From Myxococcota bacterium (lineage in GTDB: Bacteria > Myxococcota_A > UBA9160 > SMWR01), in NCBI GenBank assembly GCA_039030075.1, contig JBCCEW010000006.1:62001-126000 (forward strand): a stretch of DNA of 64,000 nucleotides. Direction: 5' to 3'. Below the pieces are notes generated by a model, which did not search any database, was not told where the DNA came from, and worked only from the letters and a program-made list of their open reading frames with translations. The position numbers were made by a program, and so were the translations under genes. Numbering within the stretch: position 1 is the stretch's first letter; each line of letters begins with the position of its first letter. This document shows, one piece after another, positions 43,998 to 53,308 of the stretch.

Positions 43998-46180
43998 GGT
44001 CCCGGCGCTCGCCGCAAGCGCTGCTCGATCGCCGAGTGGCTCCGCTCGCGCGCGCGCAACACCAACTCGTCCTGAGCCGAGAGCCCGAGGCCCCGGTCTG
44101 CCCGGGTCCAGGTGCCGTCGGCACCGAGTTCCCAGGCCAGGGCGTCGTCTGCGATGCAGAGCTCGAGCACCTCGTCCACGCGCTCGATGCCTTCGCGGGA
44201 CTCGATCGGCACCACGGCTTCGACGCGGCCATCGAGGTTGCGGGGCATCAGATCGGCGGAGCCGAGGTAGAGGCGCGTGCGCTCTGGCGAACTCCCGAAG
44301 CGGAAGATGCGCGAGTGCTCGAGGAACGGGCCCACGAGCGATCTCACCCGGATGTTCTCCGAGAGCCCCGGCACGCCCGGTCGCAGGCAGCACACGCCCC
44401 GAACGATGAGGTCGATCTGGGTCCCCGCGCGTGACGCCTCGTAGAGAGCGTCGATCAGAGCGCGGTCGGCGAGGCCGTTCGCCTTGATCACGATCCGCCC
44501 GTCGGGCGCCTGCTTCTCGCGCTCGATCTCCTCGAGCAAAGTGCGTCGCAGGGTCGTCGGTGCGACCAGGAGCTTGCGGTAGTCGGTCTGTTTGCTGCAG
44601 CCCGTGAGCGAGTTGAACAGGTCGGTGGCGTCTGCAGCCAGTGGTCCGCTGCAGCTGAAGAGTCCGAAGTCTTCGTAGGAGCGCGCCGTCTGCGGATTGT
44701 AGTTTCCGGTGCCGATGTGCACGTAGCGCCGGATGCCGTCGCTTTCATTGCGGACGACGAGGGTGACCTTGCAGTGCGACTTCAGGCCGACCACGCCGTA
44801 GACGACGTGGACGCCGGCCTCTTCGAGGGCGCGTGCCCAGCGGATGTTCGCCTGCTCGTCGAAGCGGGCGGTGAGCTCGACGAGGGTGACCACCTGTTTT
44901 CCGGCTTCCGCCGCGTCGATCAGGGTGCGGATGATCGAACTCTCGCTGCCCGCGGCCCCACCACCGGCCGTGCGATAGAGGGTGTGCTTGATCGCGAGCA
45001 CGTCCGGGTCTTCCGCGGCCTGGGTGAGGAACGCTTCGAAGGAATCTCGAAACGACTCGTAGGGGTGGTGGACCAGGACGTCGGCGCGATGCATCGCATC
45101 GAACAGCCCTCCATCCCCGTCCTCGATGCCCTCGAAAGCGGGCGGCGTGACGGGCACGTGTGGGGCGCGCTTTGCGGCCGGGCGATCGATGCCGTGGATC
45201 TCCCAGAGCGAGCCGAGATCGAGGAGCTCGCGGGTCATGAACACGTCGTCGGCGCCGAGTTCGAGCTCGGCCCGCAGCAGGTCGAGGATGCGGTCGGACA
45301 TCTGCCAGGGGGCTTCGAGCCGAACGGCCGCGTTCATGCGCAGGCGCCGCTTGAGTCCGGACTCGACGGCTTGCAGGAGGTCCTCGGCGTCGTTCTCGTC
45401 GAGCGCGAGTTCCGCGTCACGGGTGAGTCGGAACGGTGTGCACGACGCGATCTCCATGCCGGGAAAGAGCAGAGTGACGTGCGCGGCGATCAGCTGCTCG
45501 ATCGGGATGCGGTGGTCCGGCTCGTCGGGGAGCGGGATCCAGCGCGGGAAGAGCGGGGGAACCTTGACCCGCGCGAACCGCAGGGCCTGGTTGCCCGGAT
45601 CCCGGACCACGACCGCCAGGTTGAGCGAGAGATTCGAGATGTAGGGGAACGGATGGGACGGATCGACCGACAGCGGGGTCAGGACCGGGAACACACGGTG
45701 CTCGAACCACGCGGAGAGGGCGGACTGTCGCTTGGCGTCGAGTTCGTCCCAGGTACAGAGTCGGACGCCGATGTCGCGCAGGCGCGGCAGCAGTTCCTTC
45801 CCGAAGCAATCGTCCTGGCGCTCCATCTGCGCGACGATGCGCGGGCGAATCGCCGCGAGCTGCTCCTCGGGCGAGCGCCCATCGATCGAACGCGCACCGA
45901 CGTCGGCTTCGACCTGGGCCTTCAGGCCGGCGACGCGCACCTGGAAGAAGTGATCGAGGTTGCGGCTTGCGATCGCCAGGAACTTCACGCGCTCGAGCAG
46001 AGCCAGAGACGGGTCTTCTGCGAGAGCGAGTACGCGCTCGTTGAAGTCGAGCCAGGTCAGTTCGCGGTTGAAATAGCGCGCTTCCGGGAAGGCGGGGTGG
46101 CCGTCCGGCGAGCGTGTCTGTTCCGCGTTTCGCGGGTCCGGGACCCGCGACGCGTCGTGGGGGAGCCGATCGCGTCTCAT
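43985..46180 (-). CDS. ppk1: polyphosphate kinase 1
   Basis: The 731-residue product is a complete PPK1: N-terminal ARYFNRELTWLDFNERVL, the long helical domain, and the catalytic half with HIGTGNYNPQTARSYEDFGL (phosphorylated His), LGSADLMPRNLDGRVE and CCLRPGVPGLSENI. It makes polyphosphate from ATP at the membrane. It is preceded on the same strand by a response regulator gene 75 bp away, whose promoter region holds a Pho box, so ppk1 is likely phosphate-starvation induced. Confidence 0.95.
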   Translation of the reverse strand: MRRDRLPHDASRVPDPRNAEQTRSPDGHPAFPEARYFNRELTWLDFNERVLALAEDPSLALLERVKFLAIASRNLDHFFQVRVAGLKAQVEADVGARSIDGRSPEEQLAAIRPRIVAQMERQDDCFGKELLPRLRDIGVRLCTWDELDAKRQSALSAWFEHRVFPVLTPLSVDPSHPFPYISNLSLNLAVVVRDPGNQALRFARVKVPPLFPRWIPLPDEPDHRIPIEQLIAAHVTLLFPGMEIASCTPFRLTRDAELALDENDAEDLLQAVESGLKRRLRMNAAVRLEAPWQMSDRILDLLRAELELGADDVFMTRELLDLGSLWEIHGIDRPAAKRAPHVPVTPPAFEGIEDGDGGLFDAMHRADVLVHHPYESFRDSFEAFLTQAAEDPDVLAIKHTLYRTAGGGAAGSESSIIRTLIDAAEAGKQVVTLVELTARFDEQANIRWARALEEAGVHVVYGVVGLKSHCKVTLVVRNESDGIRRYVHIGTGNYNPQTARSYEDFGLFSCSGPLAADATDLFNSLTGCSKQTDYRKLLVAPTTLRRTLLEEIEREKQAPDGRIVIKANGLADRALIDALYEASRAGTQIDLIVRGVCCLRPGVPGLSENIRVRSLVGPFLEHSRIFRFGSSPERTRLYLGSADLMPRNLDGRVEAVVPIESREGIERVDEVLELCIADDALAWELGADGTWTRADRGLGLSAQDELVLRARERSHSAIEQRLRRAPGPYGI

Positions 46181-46255
46181 CGACCGAGATCGCTTTCCTG
46201 GCAGGAGGGGAGCGGGAGTCTATCACCCGCCCTCGGGGAGACTCCGGAGATCCTG

Positions 46256-46987
46256 CTAGTTCTTCGGTCCCGCGCCGTCCGGGGAGGCGGCCAGACCTTC
46301 CTCGGATACGCGATATCCGACCCCTCGCACGGTTTCGAGGTAGATCCGGGCGGCGCCCAGCTTGCGACGGATGCTCTTGATGTGCGCGTCGATCGCCCGT
46401 TCGCTGTGCGGGGCTTCATCCCCCCACAGTCGGTCGATGAGCTGACGCCGGCGCACCACCCGGCCGGGTTCGGCGAGTAGGGCCAACAAGAGATCCCGCT
46501 CCCGCGGTGTCAGGTCGACGCGCTGTCCCCCGGCGACGACCCGGCCCGACTCGACATCGACCTGGATCTCGCCGCCCTTCGAGAGCGTGGCCGAGTCGCG
46601 TCGTTGCCGTCCACCGAACCCGCGCAGAACGGCGGACACCCGGGCGCCGAGTTCGGGTGCGTAGAAAGGCTTGGCCAGGAAATCGTCGACGCCCGATTCG
46701 AACGCCAGCACGCGATCCATCTCGCTCGCGCGGCTGGTGAGCACGATGATGGGAGTCGACTCCAGTTCCGGCGATTCGCGGAAGGTGCGGCACAGACCCA
46801 GGCCGGATTGGTCCGGGAGGTACAGATCCACCAAGACGAGATCCGGCGGCTCCTCGAGAGCCGCTTCGAGCGCTTCGCTCGCAGTCGCGGCCTCTCGGCA
46901 CGCGAGTTGCCGATCCGCCAGACAGCTCCGGACCTCGGCCCGCACTGCTGCGTCCTCATCGACGACCAAGACCAAACGAGATTCCAC
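46256..46987 (-). CDS. OmpR/PhoB-family response regulator
   Basis: The 243-residue product has a receiver domain (LVLVVDEDAAVR, phospho-Asp in LVLVDLYLPDQSG, LTSRAS, KPFYAPEL) and a PhoB-like winged helix (DLTPRERDLLLALLAEPG ... SERAIDAHIKSIRRKLG ... VRGVGYRVSE). No histidine kinase is adjacent, so it is an orphan or uses PhoR. It sits directly upstream of ppk1 on the same strand and is preceded by a Pho-type box. Confidence 0.9.
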   Translation of the reverse strand: MESRLVLVVDEDAAVRAEVRSCLADRQLACREAATASEALEAALEEPPDLVLVDLYLPDQSGLGLCRTFRESPELESTPIIVLTSRASEMDRVLAFESGVDDFLAKPFYAPELGARVSAVLRGFGGRQRRDSATLSKGGEIQVDVESGRVVAGGQRVDLTPRERDLLLALLAEPGRVVRRRQLIDRLWGDEAPHSERAIDAHIKSIRRKLGAARIYLETVRGVGYRVSEEGLAASPDGAGPKN

Positions 46988-47040
46988 GCCTACGACTTCG
47001 GTGAACGGCCCTCAGGGGCCACTCCAAGCAACCAAAGCCT

Positions 47041-47058
47041 TGTGACGCTTGCGTGAAG
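47041..47058 (-). promoter_or_regulatory. Pho box upstream of response regulator-ppk1
   Basis: On the minus strand the sequence reads CTTCACG-CAAG-CGTCACA, two 7-mers on an 11-bp period, 54 bp before the start codon. It matches the pstS box at 12 of 14 repeat positions or better, and lies outside coding sequence. Confidence 0.6.
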
Positions 47059-47106
47059 CGGAGAGCACGTTTGTGAGGGAGGACCCGCGGTTCCCCACCC
47101 GCGGCC

Positions 47107-47610
47107 CTAGCCCTCGTCGGTCTCGTTGCCAATCGCGTGCAGTTCGCGCTCCAGGTCGTTGCCTGTTAGGCGGCGCGGCAAGGCGAGGAAGCGCTCGATG
47201 CGGCGCTCCATCGCGGCGTACGCAGCTTCGAAGGCACGCGCGATCTCGGCTTCGCTGCCCTGCGCGGCCGCCGGATCTGGGATTCCCCAGTGAGTCGCAA
47301 TCGGCCCATGGGGCCAGATGGGACATGTCTCATCGCGGGCCGAGTCGCAGACGGTGATCACCAGGTCGATCGGTGGCGCACCCTCGGCCGCGAACTCGTC
47401 CCAGCTCTTCGAGCGCAGGTCGCTCGTGTCGTATCCCTTCGCCTCGAGCAGAGCGAGCGTCTGGGGATGGGGCGCGTCCTTCGGATGGCTCCCCGCGCTG
47501 TAGGAAGCTATGCCGTCGGGCTCACCCAGACGCCGCAGCAGGCACTCGGCGAGGACGCTGCGCGCGGAGTTGCCCGTGCAGAGGAAGAGCACGTTCTTCG
47601 GAATGGCCAT
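47107..47610 (-). CDS. arsC: arsenate reductase, thioredoxin-coupled low-molecular-weight phosphatase type
   Basis: The 167-residue product has the CX5R catalytic loop LFLCTGNSARSVLAE and the two resolving cysteines in VITVCDSARDETCP, spaced as in S. aureus pI258 ArsC. IPDPAAAQGSEAEI supplies the DP motif. It reduces arsenate to arsenite with thioredoxin. A place inside a phosphate-uptake island makes sense because Pst and other phosphate importers also admit arsenate. Confidence 0.92.
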   Translation of the reverse strand: MAIPKNVLFLCTGNSARSVLAECLLRRLGEPDGIASYSAGSHPKDAPHPQTLALLEAKGYDTSDLRSKSWDEFAAEGAPPIDLVITVCDSARDETCPIWPHGPIATHWGIPDPAAAQGSEAEIARAFEAAYAAMERRIERFLALPRRLTGNDLERELHAIGNETDEG

Positions 47611-47680
47611 GTGCGCATTCTAGGGATCCTGGGTGACAACGGTGGGTCGGTGGCGAGACGCACGGCGCTACGCTGTTCCC

Positions 47681-48229
47681 ATGAACACCGTCTGGCTGCT
47701 GCGACACGCGAAGTCGAGCTGGTCCGACGCCGACGCCTCGGACCACGAGCGGACGCTCAACGCGCGCGGTCGCGACGCGGCCCGCCGGATCGGCCGTCAT
47801 CTCGAGACCCGCGGCGCACGCTTCGACGCGGTGCTGTGCTCGTCCGCCGTGCGCACCCGCGAGACGGCCGAAATCCTGGCGACCGAGCTCGGCGCATGGC
47901 CCGGGTTCGAACCCGAGCCTGACCTCTACCTCGCCGAGCCCTCGACCCTGCTCGGTCGTCTCGAGGCGCTACCGGCTTCCGTCGACGCTGCGCTCGTGAT
48001 TGCGCACAACCCGGGAATCGCCGCGCTGGCGGTTCACCTGGCCCGGCGCGGAGAAAGAGCGCAACGCGAGCGCCTGCGCAGCAAGTTCCCGACGGCGGCG
48101 CTGGCACAGATCGAGCTCGAGGGATCCTGGTCCGAGATCGGGAACGGTGGGCGCTTGGTCCACTTCGCGGTGCCGCGCGAGCTGCCCCCACCGTCGGAGG
48201 ATGGCCAGCCGCTCCCCGGCGTGGGTTAG
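47681..48229 (+). CDS. sixA: phosphohistidine phosphatase SixA-like
   Basis: The 182-residue product is a short histidine-phosphatase: LLRHAKSSWSDADASDHERT holds the RHA catalytic motif, with CSSAVRTRETAEIL and VIAHNPGIAALAVHLA supplying the second His. SixA removes phosphate from histidine phosphotransfer proteins or PtsN-pathway proteins. It is divergent from arsC and runs into the CYTH-CHAD gene ten bases downstream. Confidence 0.88.
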   Translation: MNTVWLLRHAKSSWSDADASDHERTLNARGRDAARRIGRHLETRGARFDAVLCSSAVRTRETAEILATELGAWPGFEPEPDLYLAEPSTLLGRLEALPASVDAALVIAHNPGIAALAVHLARRGERAQRERLRSKFPTAALAQIELEGSWSEIGNGGRLVHFAVPRELPPPSEDGQPLPGVG

Positions 48230-48238
48230 GCTGGTCCC

Positions 48239-49801
48239 GTGGCCGTCGCCCGCGAAGTCGAACTCAAGCTGGAAGCATCGACGTCGGATCTCCGGCGTTT
48301 GGGGACCCACCCCGTGGTCACGGCCCTCGCGGTGAGCGGCGCTGTGACCCGCGTGCTCGAGTCGCGCTACTTCGACAGCGCCGACGACCGGCTCGCCGCC
48401 GCAGGCTTCGCTTTGCGCCTCCGCCGCGATGGCGACACCTCGGTGCAGACGCTGAAAGGAGGTGGGTCCACCGTCGGGGGGCTCTTCGAGCGCGTGGAGA
48501 TCGAAGTGCCGTTTCACGGCGAGCGCCCCGACCTCGGCCGCATCGACGATGGGGCGATGCGCGCGGCCGTCGAGGAGACTCTGGGAGGCGCCCCGCTGGT
48601 CGAGCGCTTCCGGACCGAGTTCGAGCGCTCCACGCGCGTGCTGGGCAGCGGCGAGTCTGCGTTCCGCGTCGACATCGATCGCGGGCAGGTGATCGCCGGC
48701 GATGCACGCATGCCGATCCACGAAGTCGAGCTCGAGCTCGTGACGGGCACGCCCGCCGCCCTCTTCGAGTTCGCGCTGATGTTGCAGGAACACTTCGACG
48801 TGTGGATGCTGGCACGGAGCAAGGCCGAGCGCGGGCATGCGCTGGCGCGCGCCGAGATGCCCCGGGCACAGCGCAAGGGACGGGTCGACCTGCCTGCAGG
48901 CGCCAATGTCGAAACGGCGCTCGGCGGCATCCTCTCCCATGCGCTGCACCAGTGGACGGTGAACGCCGACCTTGCCGCCGACGGCAGCGATCCCGAAGGG
49001 GTCCATCAGATGCGCGTCGGAGTGCGCAGGCTCCGCGCGGCGCTCCGCGGCTTCCGCAAGCTCTTGCCCCAGGAGCGGGTCGCCGTGTTCCGCTCCGAAC
49101 TCCGCTGGCTCGGACAGATGCTCGGGCCCGTGCGTGATCTCGACGTGTTCCTCTCCGAAGTCATCCAGCCGCTGGAAGCCGGGTGCGGCCACGACGAAGC
49201 CTTCAAACGGCTCCGCGAGGAGGCGTTGGCCCTTCGGGACGAGTGCCAGAGCGCAGCCACCCATGCGATTCGTTCCCAGCGTCACACGCGTCTCGCCCTC
49301 GAGATCGGCAGCTGGATCGCCGCGGCGGGTTGGCGCAACCAACCGGTCAACGAGGTCTCGGCCCGGCTCTTCGATCAGGCGACGGACTACGCCGACAAAC
49401 TCTTGTCTTCCCGGCGTCGGTCGCTCAAGCGACGAGGCGCAACGCTCCCGACCACGGATGCCGAGCGCCATGCCGTGCGGCTGCGCGTCAAGCGCCTGCG
49501 CTATCTCGCCGAGAGCGTTCGGGACCTCTACCCCGAAACGCGCGCCCGGCGTTTCCTGAAGCCCGTCGCGAGGCTGCAGAGGGCGCTCGGGCGCTCCAAC
49601 GACTGCGCAACGGTTTCGCGAATTCTCCGGGTGCTTCTCGAGAGGCTCGGTGACGAGCGGATGCCCGCGCACGATCAGATGGCCGGTTTCGTGAATGGCT
49701 GGATGGTGCGACACGCCGAGCGGGCCCTCGCGGATGCGGACGAGGCCTGGGAACGCTTCCGGTCGGCGAGGCCCTTCTGGAAAGGGAAGGCGCGTCGGTA
49801 G
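48239..49801 (+). CDS. CYTH and CHAD domain protein (triphosphatase / polyphosphate-binding)
   Basis: The 520-residue product has an N-terminal CYTH domain (REVELKLEAS is the ExExK motif; ALRLRRDG, LKGGGS and EVELELVTG complete the tunnel) and a C-terminal CHAD domain (about 240-510) with its conserved histidines (VHQMRVGVRRLRAALRGFRK, and RLRVKRLRYLAE near the end). CYTH hydrolyses triphosphate or tripolyphosphate; CHAD binds polyphosphate. The start is GTG at 48239, coupled to sixA. Neighbouring ppk1 and pst genes point to polyphosphate turnover. Confidence 0.93.
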   Translation: MAVAREVELKLEASTSDLRRLGTHPVVTALAVSGAVTRVLESRYFDSADDRLAAAGFALRLRRDGDTSVQTLKGGGSTVGGLFERVEIEVPFHGERPDLGRIDDGAMRAAVEETLGGAPLVERFRTEFERSTRVLGSGESAFRVDIDRGQVIAGDARMPIHEVELELVTGTPAALFEFALMLQEHFDVWMLARSKAERGHALARAEMPRAQRKGRVDLPAGANVETALGGILSHALHQWTVNADLAADGSDPEGVHQMRVGVRRLRAALRGFRKLLPQERVAVFRSELRWLGQMLGPVRDLDVFLSEVIQPLEAGCGHDEAFKRLREEALALRDECQSAATHAIRSQRHTRLALEIGSWIAAAGWRNQPVNEVSARLFDQATDYADKLLSSRRRSLKRRGATLPTTDAERHAVRLRVKRLRYLAESVRDLYPETRARRFLKPVARLQRALGRSNDCATVSRILRVLLERLGDERMPAHDQMAGFVNGWMVRHAERALADADEAWERFRSARPFWKGKARR

Positions 49802-49881
49802 GATCGGGGCCCCGCCAAGGACCGGTCCGGGCGGGCGGGCAGAGTCGCTCGGGCGGGATCCAGATCGAGGAACCGCTCCGC

Positions 49882-49899
49882 ATTCACGAAACCGTCACT
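49882..49899 (+). promoter_or_regulatory. Pho box upstream of the TonB/ExbBD cluster
   Basis: ATTCACG-AAAC-CGTCACT has the same 7-4-7 layout as the pstS box. A second pair, CGTGACT-CCTC-CGTCACG at 49937-49954, lies in phase exactly 55 bp (five 11-bp periods) further on. Both are in the non-coding gap before the DUF3450 gene. Confidence 0.6.
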
Positions 49900-49987
49900 A
49901 AACCGACTCCAACGTCCCCTGGAATCGCCGTCCAACCGTGACTCCTCCGTCACGAGAGCGCGGCGACGGTCCCATAGATTCGCGCCC

Positions 49988-50752
49988 GTGAAGGCGAAGA
50001 CCAGCGCGTGGGTGTGTTGTGTTCTCGGACTGGCGCTGCCCGCCCAGGCCCAGAACAACGTGGGCGATTTCCGGGCGAAGCTATCCAAGTGGGTGGAGAC
50101 CCGTCAGATCGTTTCGGAAGAGCGGTCGGACTGGGAGGCCGAGCAGGAGTCCCTGCGCTCGACCCGGGATCTCCTGCGCCAGCAGAAGAAGATCCTCGAC
50201 GCCGAGATCCAGGAGCTCGAGGCGTCGTCTACCACGGTCGACGACGAGCGACGCGACCTGCTGCTGCAGCGCGGCGAATACCAGCGCGCGAACGCGGCCC
50301 TCGAGTCCGAGATCCGCGGCCTCGAAGAAGAGGTGCTCGCGCTGGCGCCGCTGTTTCCCGAGCCGCTGCAGAAGCGGCTCGAGCCGCTCCTCGTCCAGAT
50401 CCCCGAAGACCCGGACCTGACGAAGCTCCAGCTGGGCCAGCGGATGATGAACGTACTCGGCGTGATGGCCCAAGCCGAGAAGTGGAACAGCACGGCCACC
50501 TTCCTCGGCGAGACCCGCGCAGTCGGAGGCGGCGATCGCAAAGTCCAGGTGCGCACCCTCTACTGGGGTCTGGGCCAGGCGATCTACGTGGACGCCCAGG
50601 GCGAGACCGCCGGGATCGCGCGTCCCGGTGCGAACGGTTGGGTCTTCACCGATGAGCCCGACCTCGCGGAAGATGCCGCCCTTCTCCTCGACATCTACGA
50701 GGGGAACGTCGACACGATCGAGTTCGTTCCGATGCCGGTGCAAGCCAACTGA
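49988..50752 (+). CDS. DUF3450 periplasmic coiled-coil protein, TonB-system accessory
   Basis: The 254-residue product has a signal peptide (ending LALPAQAQ), a long coiled coil (about residues 40-130) and a C-terminal globular part with LYWGLGQAIYVD. This is the DUF3450 family, which is nearly always encoded next to ExbB/ExbD/TonB genes. It probably links the proton channel to the periplasm or outer membrane. The start is GTG at 49988. It heads the seven-gene TonB operon. Confidence 0.88.
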   Translation: MKAKTSAWVCCVLGLALPAQAQNNVGDFRAKLSKWVETRQIVSEERSDWEAEQESLRSTRDLLRQQKKILDAEIQELEASSTTVDDERRDLLLQRGEYQRANAALESEIRGLEEEVLALAPLFPEPLQKRLEPLLVQIPEDPDLTKLQLGQRMMNVLGVMAQAEKWNSTATFLGETRAVGGGDRKVQVRTLYWGLGQAIYVDAQGETAGIARPGANGWVFTDEPDLAEDAALLLDIYEGNVDTIEFVPMPVQAN

Positions 50753-50825
50753 GCGCGTTGGCGCCGTCGTCCGCTTCCGATCTTTCGTCACCCCGAGAAC
50801 CCCGAACGAGCCGGGCTGTCCCCGA

Positions 50826-52301
50826 ATGAACACGCGATCCTGTCTTCTGGTGATCTTCGCGGCGCTGTGTCTGAGCGCACCCGCGCTCGCTCAGTCCTTC
50901 GACGGGGCCCAGAGCGAAATCGACGGCCGCCTCGAGCGCGCCCTCCGCGAGCTGCGCGACACCCGCGCGCGAATCGCGAAGGAGAAGATCCCGCTCTCGC
51001 GCACCGTGTCTCAGCTGGAGCAGCAGGTGCTCGAGCTGCGCCGCGATCGCGACGGTCTCTTGAAAGTGCGTGACAGCCGCACCATCGACTTGACGTCTCT
51101 GCGCAAGCAGGTGGACTCCCTGTCCGGGCAAGAGGACTTCATCGACAGCCGCCTCGACGAGTTCGTCCGCGACTTCGAGAGCCGGCTCGACATCTCGGAA
51201 ACCGCGCTCTACGAGCCCAAGACGAGCGCCGCGCGTCTCGCGAAGAAGAACCCGGAGCTCGACGCCGGCGGCGTCCGCGGAGCCCAGCTCGACGTGGTGA
51301 AGGCCGGACTCGAACGGCTGGGCGCCCAGCTCGGGGGCCAGGTGTTCGCAGGCGAAGCCCTGAGCCCGGATGGCGTGTTGACCGCGGGCAACTTCATCGC
51401 CCTCGGTCCGACCGTCTTCTACGCGAGTTCCGACGGGGAGGTCAGCGGGCTGGTCGAGAACCAGTTGAACGCGGCGGACCCCGTGGTCGTGCCCCTGCCG
51501 GGTGGTTTCGCCGGTGACATCGTCCAGGTCGCGAACACCGGCACCGGTCTCCTCCCCCTCGACGCCACGCTCGGCAAGGCCCTCAAAGTCGAGAAGGCGC
51601 GGAAGACCCTGTTCCAGTACATCGATGATGGCGGGGCCGTCGGCTACGTGATTCTCGGGCTCGGCCTGGCGGCCCTGGCGCTGACGGTCTTCAAGGCGAT
51701 GGAGATCCTCGGCTTCCAGGTGGCCGAGGCCGAGCAGGTCGACGGCGTGCTCCGCGAGCTCTCGAAGGGCAACCTCGAGGCCGCCGCCTGGGAGGCCGAG
51801 CGCGTCGACGGCGTAGCGGGCGAGATGCTCCAGACCGGCGTCGCCAACGCGGGCGAGAAGCGCGGTGTGATCGAGGAGCTGCTCTTCGAGAAGATCCTGC
51901 GCGTACGGCCGTCGCTCGAACGCTTCCTGCCGTTCTTGGCGATCACCGCCGCCGCGGCGCCGCTACTGGGTCTGCTGGGCACGGTCATCGGCATGATCCG
52001 GACCTTCCAGCTCATCACGATCTTCGGTACCGGCGACGCGAAGAGCCTGTCCTCCGGTATCTCCGAGGCGCTGATCACCACGGCCCTCGGCCTGATCGTC
52101 GCGATCCCCACCTTGATCATGCACGGCGCCCTGTCGCGCATGGCGAAGCGGAAGCTGGGCCTGCTCGAGGAGCTGTCGGTCGCCTTCGTCAACGGCGCCA
52201 CGGCGATCCGGCGCGGGCCGGCGCCCGCCCCGCCGGACGCGACGTCGCCTCCCTCGGGAGCGATCGCGCGCACGCTGAGCGCGCGGCTCGCGGATGACTA
52301 G
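50826..52301 (+). CDS. MotA/TolQ/ExbB-family protein with periplasmic N-terminal domain (TtpC-like)
   Basis: The 491-residue product has a signal peptide (ending SAPALAQ), a periplasmic coiled coil (about 25-130) and beta region, then a C-terminal ExbB domain with three helices (VGYVILGLGLAALALTVFK; FLAITAAAAPLLGLLGTVIG; EALITTALGLIVAIPTLIMH). This long ExbB form resembles TtpC of marine TonB systems. It follows the DUF3450 gene by 73 bp and overlaps the next exbB by 8 bp. Confidence 0.9.
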   Translation: MNTRSCLLVIFAALCLSAPALAQSFDGAQSEIDGRLERALRELRDTRARIAKEKIPLSRTVSQLEQQVLELRRDRDGLLKVRDSRTIDLTSLRKQVDSLSGQEDFIDSRLDEFVRDFESRLDISETALYEPKTSAARLAKKNPELDAGGVRGAQLDVVKAGLERLGAQLGGQVFAGEALSPDGVLTAGNFIALGPTVFYASSDGEVSGLVENQLNAADPVVVPLPGGFAGDIVQVANTGTGLLPLDATLGKALKVEKARKTLFQYIDDGGAVGYVILGLGLAALALTVFKAMEILGFQVAEAEQVDGVLRELSKGNLEAAAWEAERVDGVAGEMLQTGVANAGEKRGVIEELLFEKILRVRPSLERFLPFLAITAAAAPLLGLLGTVIGMIRTFQLITIFGTGDAKSLSSGISEALITTALGLIVAIPTLIMHGALSRMAKRKLGLLEELSVAFVNGATAIRRGPAPAPPDATSPPSGAIARTLSARLADD

Positions 52302-52878
52302 GATTCTCGACATCTGGCTGTCGGGCGGCTGGGTGATGATCCCGCTCTTCGCGGTCGCCGTGCTGATCTACGCCCAGGCGTTCCAGCTCGTGCTCTACGT
52401 GCGGCGCACGAAGATCTCGCAGAAGGGCGGGGCGCACTGGTTCCAGTGGGTGAGCGCCCCGGAGTCGGCCGACGAAGGCAACGTCGCCGACATCATCCGC
52501 TACACCCAGGCCGACGTCCGCTCGGCGAAGCAGATCCGCAACCGCTTTGACGAGGTGCGACTCGGCATTGTCTCGCTGATCGACCGGCGCACGAAGTTCG
52601 TCGGCACCCTGGTGGCCGCGGCCCCGCTGCTCGGGTTGCTCGGTACGGTGCTCGGCATGCTCCAGACCTTCTTCGGGATCTCGACCAGCGGCGGCGCCGA
52701 GACCGCCGGCGTCGTGGCCTCGGGCATCTCCGAAGCGCTCGTCACGACCCAGACGGGCCTCACGATCGCGCTCCCGGGGCTCTTCCTGGTGATGATCATC
52801 CAGCGACAGCGCCACGAGATCGAAGCGTCCCTGGCGCGCCTCGAGAGCCTCACGCTCAGCCATTTCAAGTTCGACTGA
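52294..52878 (+). CDS. exbB: TonB-system proton channel subunit ExbB
   Basis: The 194-residue product is a compact ExbB with helices WVMIPLFAVAVLIYAQAF, VGTLVAAAPLLGLLGTVLGM and ALVTTQTGLTIALPGLFLVM, the second and third forming the conserved ExbB/MotA signature. It conducts protons with ExbD to energise TonB. It overlaps the long ExbB gene by 8 bp and precedes two exbD genes by 26 bp. Confidence 0.92.
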   Translation: MTRILDIWLSGGWVMIPLFAVAVLIYAQAFQLVLYVRRTKISQKGGAHWFQWVSAPESADEGNVADIIRYTQADVRSAKQIRNRFDEVRLGIVSLIDRRTKFVGTLVAAAPLLGLLGTVLGMLQTFFGISTSGGAETAGVVASGISEALVTTQTGLTIALPGLFLVMIIQRQRHEIEASLARLESLTLSHFKFD

Positions 52879-52904
52879 TCCGGCGAACGGACGCAGGTTC
52901 CCCC

Positions 52905-53306
52905 ATGCCGAAGCGCAGCATCCTCGATGAAGAAGACAACACCGAGATCAATCTGTCTCCGATGATCGATTGCATCTTCATTCTGTTGATCTTCTTCATC
53001 GTGACGACGGTCTTCGTCGAAGAGAAAGGGCTCCAGGCGGACAAGCCCGACGTGGCGGCGGCCGCTTCCTTCGAGGAGTCGGAGAACGTCACGCTCGAGA
53101 TCACCGCCGAAAGCAAGGTGCTCTACGACGGGCAGGAAGTGAATCTCGCGGAGATCGCCGGTCTCGTGAAAGCCGGCGTTTCCGACCCGGAGACGCCGGT
53201 GACGATTCGCGCCCACGAGAAGGCGAGCCACGGCGTGTTCGTGGCCGTCTGGGACGCCGCCCGCCGCGGCGGCGCGGTCGCGTTGAGCTTCAACACGGTG
53301 AACTAG
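52905..53306 (+). CDS. exbD: ExbD (first copy)
   Basis: The 133-residue product has the ExbD membrane helix with the essential Asp (NLSPMIDCIFILLIFFIVTT) and a periplasmic domain of the ExbD fold. It is one of two adjacent exbD genes whose membrane region is almost identical in DNA as well as protein. ExbD dimers transmit proton flow to TonB; two different copies may form a heterodimer. Confidence 0.92.
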   Translation: MPKRSILDEEDNTEINLSPMIDCIFILLIFFIVTTVFVEEKGLQADKPDVAAAASFEESENVTLEITAESKVLYDGQEVNLAEIAGLVKAGVSDPETPVTIRAHEKASHGVFVAVWDAARRGGAVALSFNTVN

Positions 53307-53308
53307 TC